Positions 61,494 through 64,000 of a stretch of DNA of 64,000 nucleotides are shown here, in pieces. The stretch spans positions 558,001 to 622,000 of the forward strand of contig NZ_JAIVKN010000002.1 of the NCBI RefSeq assembly GCF_020524025.1, read 5' to 3'. Made by a program: the position numbers and the translations under genes. The notes under the pieces are model-generated. The model did no database searches, had not been told where the DNA came from, and worked only from the letters and a program-made list of their open reading frames with translations. Every line of letters starts with the position of its first letter. Position 1 is the first letter of the stretch. This DNA comes from Halobacillus litoralis (GTDB lineage: Bacteria; Bacillota; Bacilli; Bacillales; Halobacillaceae).

Positions 61494-62789
61494 TTATCCA
61501 AACAATATTTCCATAATTCGTTTCTTTGTTTTACTCCGATTCGACATGTCCTCAAGGAGATCCAGAGGAATATACAGTTTATGATCCGTTCGTTTTTTGC
61601 CCGAAATGGACTCTACAATATCCGAGAGACGGGAAAGCTCCTTCAATTCTCCATTTGGCTGCAGCAAATGAATTGGAAGACGTTCGCCTTCCTCCCCAGG
61701 ACGATAGAAATCATATGGAAGATCAGAACTTGAATCAACCACAAGATAGTAATCAGGGTTCAAGCCAGCTTTGGTAAACAGTTTATACAATTCCATCCAT
61801 TCATTCATCTGCGCATTTGGGTTAAACTCAATGTATTTAAATAGACGGCGATTCACAAAGCGCTGACATAAGTCACTTAAAACTCCATCGTCTTCTTCCA
61901 TCCATGTTTGGAAATAATAAAGCACAACAGCTTCATCAAGAGCTAAATACTCTTTGAGTGTCGGCTGACCGCGGAAAAAAGACATAAAGTGGACCGGATC
62001 GAGTTTGAATGTGTACCCTTCTTCATAAAGTTCTTTTGCACGGTGAAGGATCTTCGTTAAAATCACTTCCGCACTTCTTGTCACGGGATGGAAATACACC
62101 TGCCAGTACATCTGATAACGGCTCATAATGTAGTCTTCAACGGCATGCATGCCGCTCTCTTTGACCACAACCTGATCTTCCATCGGCCGCATGACACGAA
62201 GGATACGCTCCATATCAAAGTGACCATAACTTACACCTGTAAAATAAGCATCCCTTTGCAAGTAATCCATCCGATCAGCATCAATCTGACTGGAAATAAC
62301 ACTCACGACCAGCTTGTTTTCATAAGTCTTGTTAATAACATCTGCAACCTTTTTGGGAAAGCCTTTTTCCACACGATTGAGAATGCGGTTCACTTCCGTA
62401 TCCCCAAGAAGAATGGCCTGAGTAAAATCCTCATGGTCAAGTTTGAAGACTTTTTCGAACGAGTGGGAGAAAGGTCCATGCCCAAGGTCATGTAAAAGAG
62501 CAGCACAAAGACTAAGGAGCCTTTCCTCAGCGTTCCAATGTGGGCGGTCCTGGAAATTTTCAATGATTCTCCTGACAATCTCATAAACACCTAAAGAGTG
62601 GTTGAAACGACTGTGCTCTGCACCATGGAACGTTAAATACGAAGTGCCAAGCTGCTTAATTCTTCGCAGCCTTTGAAATTCTGCTGTACCAATTAAATCC
62701 CAGATTACCCGATCGCGCACATGGACATAACGGTGAACGGGATCCTTAAAAACCTTCTCTTCACTTAATTTTTCATCACGATAGGCCAT
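61494..62789 (-). CDS. ywfO: HD-domain phosphohydrolase (YwfO-like)
   Basis: A metal-dependent HD hydrolase of about 431 residues related to dGTPase-type SAMHD1 enzymes. Seen: QRLRRIKQLGTSYLTFHGAEHSRFNHSLGVYE, cited here as its parts, ALLHDLGHGPFSHSFE (His-Asp), and DRMDYLQRDAYFTG, which together form the metal site. It likely acts on nucleotides. The start is ATG 62789 (MAYRDE), as in B. subtilis; ATG 62792 is an alternative. It opens the ywfO-ywgA pair. Confidence 0.9.
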   Translation of the reverse strand: MAYRDEKLSEEKVFKDPVHRYVHVRDRVIWDLIGTAEFQRLRRIKQLGTSYLTFHGAEHSRFNHSLGVYEIVRRIIENFQDRPHWNAEERLLSLCAALLHDLGHGPFSHSFEKVFKLDHEDFTQAILLGDTEVNRILNRVEKGFPKKVADVINKTYENKLVVSVISSQIDADRMDYLQRDAYFTGVSYGHFDMERILRVMRPMEDQVVVKESGMHAVEDYIMSRYQMYWQVYFHPVTRSAEVILTKILHRAKELYEEGYTFKLDPVHFMSFFRGQPTLKEYLALDEAVVLYYFQTWMEEDDGVLSDLCQRFVNRRLFKYIEFNPNAQMNEWMELYKLFTKAGLNPDYYLVVDSSSDLPYDFYRPGEEGERLPIHLLQPNGELKELSRLSDIVESISGKKRTDHKLYIPLDLLEDMSNRSKTKKRIMEILFG

Positions 62790-62870
62790 CATTCTGTCCT
62801 TTCTACACGACATTTTCATCTATTATATACCTTAATTTACGACAAAAAAACATCTTGACAGACAAATAAT

Positions 62871-62897
62871 GACAGGCGACTGAGTGCGTCACCTGTC
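62871..62897. other. Hairpin in the ywfO/lipL divergent region
   Basis: GACAGGCGAC (62871-62880) faces GTCACCTGTC (62888-62897); nine pairs form on the plus strand, ten (one G-U) on the minus. It may lie in the ywfO leader. Function unclear. Confidence 0.35.
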
Positions 62898-62955
62898 TCT
62901 ATGCTTTATTTTTTTCTACTTTTTATCCAACGGAGATTTTACATCCCTTCCCTTA

Positions 62956-62984
62956 TTCATGCAATAGCAGACTTTTGATATAAT
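62956..62984 (+). promoter_or_regulatory. lipL promoter with extended -10
   Basis: TATAAT (62979-62984) with a TG-A extension just upstream, and a weak TTCATG -35 at 62956-62961, spacing 17. It is 35 bp before lipL. Confidence 0.65.
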
Positions 62985-63019
62985 GAGGATTGCTATTGTA
63001 AAAAAGGAGATCGAATTCT

Positions 63020-63862
63020 ATGAGTACTCTACATTCATTGTTGAAACCTAAAACGTATCGCTTTATTGACCAAAGCAATCTGGGTCCTTCTTTTTCAGCG
63101 CTTCAGTCCTTTGCTACAGACGATGCGCTATCTATATCTGTCGGGGAGCGGATGAGCCCGACAACAGCCCGTCTCTGGGTCCATCATAACACCGTCGTAT
63201 TAGGAATTCCTGATGCCCGCCTTCCTTATATCCAGGAAGGGATCAATTACTTGAAATCACAGGGATATCAAGTAGTCGTAAGAAATTCCGGTGGACTTGC
63301 TGTTGTTTTGGATGAGGGTGTTATGAACCTTTCCCTCATTTTCCCTGACTCCAAACAAGTAAACATTCACGAAGGATACGAAGCTATGGTTTCTTTCATT
63401 CAATACCTGTTCTCGGACTTTACGGATCAAATTGAAGCTTATGAGATCACACAGTCCTATTGTCCTGGCACCTACGACCTGAGTATTAATGGTAAAAAAT
63501 TCGCCGGTATTTCTCAAAGGCGGGTCAAGAACGGTTCCGCTGTCCAAATCTATTTAGATGTCAGCGGCAGTGGTTCAGAAAGAGCTGCTTTACTAAAACA
63601 CTTTTATGAAATAGGCAGAAAAAATGAGGAAACACGATTTACCTATCCGCACATCAACCCCTCCGTGATGGGTTCATTAAATGAGCTGCTTGATTTAAAT
63701 CTAAGTGTGGCAGACATCCGTGACCGTATTCTGATTAAGATTCACGAACTTTCAGGTGACATTGTCACTACCCCCTTAGAAGGACAGGAGATTGAATGGT
63801 TCCATAAACGTTTCGAACAGATGATTAAACGAAATGAAAAAGCGCTCGAAAACCTTACGTAG
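63020..63862 (+). CDS. lipL: LipL, octanoyl-[GcvH]:protein N-octanoyltransferase
   Basis: Moves octanoyl from GcvH to the E2 subunits of 2-oxo acid dehydrogenases in the Bacillus lipoate route. Seen: the BPL/LPL fold with RNSGGLAVVLDEGVMNLSLIF, the acyl-binding Cys148 in SYCPGTYDLSI and GKKFAGISQRRVKNG. 280 aa, matching LipL rather than LplA. ATG 63020 follows AAAGGAG. It is next to pta, as in B. subtilis. Confidence 0.93.
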   Translation: MSTLHSLLKPKTYRFIDQSNLGPSFSALQSFATDDALSISVGERMSPTTARLWVHHNTVVLGIPDARLPYIQEGINYLKSQGYQVVVRNSGGLAVVLDEGVMNLSLIFPDSKQVNIHEGYEAMVSFIQYLFSDFTDQIEAYEITQSYCPGTYDLSINGKKFAGISQRRVKNGSAVQIYLDVSGSGSERAALLKHFYEIGRKNEETRFTYPHINPSVMGSLNELLDLNLSVADIRDRILIKIHELSGDIVTTPLEGQEIEWFHKRFEQMIKRNEKALENLT

Positions 63863-63895
63863 GCTTTCAAGCGATTCTTTCACTTTTTAAGCTGA

Positions 63896-63930
63896 AAAAA
63901 GCTCGCAGGACACTGTCCTGCGAGCTTTTT
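63896..63930. terminator. Shared bidirectional terminator of lipL and pta
   Basis: A perfect 16-bp stem (63896-63911 with 63915-63930) with an ACT loop and A5/T5 ends lies between the two convergent genes. Confidence 0.9.
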
Positions 63931-63938
63931 GTTACTTA

Positions 63939-64000
63939 TTATAGAGATTGTGCAGCCGTGATAATCGCAAGTTTATATACATCATCCGAGTTACAACCAC
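63939..64000 (-). CDS. pta: Phosphate acetyltransferase (C-terminal 20 codons only)
   Basis: Only the 3' end is present: GCNSDDVYKLAIITAAQSL followed by TAA. That matches the end of Bacillus Pta (RGCNAEDVYNLALITAAQAL from memory), and pta is the known neighbour of lipL. The enzyme interconverts acetyl-CoA and acetyl phosphate. The gene continues past the right edge. Confidence 0.75.
   Translation of the reverse strand, partial: GCNSDDVYKLAIITAAQSL

Overview
The window is a 64 kb piece of chromosome from an endospore-forming, low-GC Gram-positive bacterium of the Bacillaceae. Gene order follows the Bacillus subtilis 'ywf-ywm' arc almost gene for gene: pta-lipL, ywfO-ywgA, ywhD, pbpG-speE-speB, ywiB-argS, clsB/fadF, rpoE-pyrG-spo0F-fba-tal-murA2-rho-rpmE-tdk, prfA-prmC-spoIIR-ywlC-mntP-ywlE-rpiB-ywlG-glyA-upp, atp operon, ywmB-murA1-spoIID-spoIIQ. 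Sporulation genes (spoIIQ, spoIID, spoIIR, spo0F, a YhcN-type lipoprotein, pbpG), strong AGGAGG ribosome sites and many GTG/TTG starts agree with this. An acidic RpoE tail and characteristic intergenic repeats fit a moderately halophilic genus such as Halobacillus or a close relative; the genus is inference. No rRNA, tRNA, intact insertion sequence, prophage or CRISPR array was seen. Nearly all genes lie on the minus strand.

Layout from left to right. 1-4511: spoIIQ (partial), spoIID, murA1, ywmB, DUF1146. 4718-12046: complete F1Fo ATP synthase operon (atpZ-atpI-atpBEFHAGDC) with its promoter and terminator. 12152-16315: exported subtilisin-like protease, UDP-GlcNAc 2-epimerase, upp. 16411-22746: glyA, ywlG, rpiB, ywlE, mntP, ywlC, a cluster of five DnaA boxes, a small acetyltransferase-like protein and spoIIR. 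22878-28757: prmC-prfA, a sporulation lipoprotein, a Cys-rich four-helix protein, tdk, a type-B L31, rho. 29272-35503: murA2, a transaldolase-like aldolase, fba, spo0F, pyrG with a CTP-sensing attenuator, rpoE. 36131-36436: an array of covarying hairpin repeats. 36436-48003: a fatty-acid/branched-acid degradation operon (fadF, thiolase, hydroxyacyl-CoA dehydrogenase, two acyl-CoA dehydrogenases, meaB, TetR regulator, icmF) under a FadR-type operator. 48197-58070: clsB, argS, polyamine genes, pbpG, an SOS-boxed yolD, ywhD. 58310-60295: an orphan fused oligopeptide-type permease. 60336-60908: a composite repeat with two opposed giant hairpins. 60980-64000: ywgA, ywfO, lipL and the end of pta.

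The protein-coding content is mostly well-known core functions. I did not find a clearly new multi-gene system. The most rewarding signals are non-coding: the DnaA-box cluster upstream of ywlC; the pyrG leader that starts GGGCUC and carries a C-rich terminator arm; a 19-bp hairpin that buries the ribosome site of the gene after spoIIR; two families of intergenic repeats whose stems differ between copies yet stay complementary within each copy; a FadR operator placed between -35 and -10; and a LexA box in front of yolD. Protein oddities are a YwlE phosphatase with a helical insert of about 50 residues, a zinc-free L31 at the rpmE locus, loss of glpX, and a permease with no partner ATPase or binding protein.
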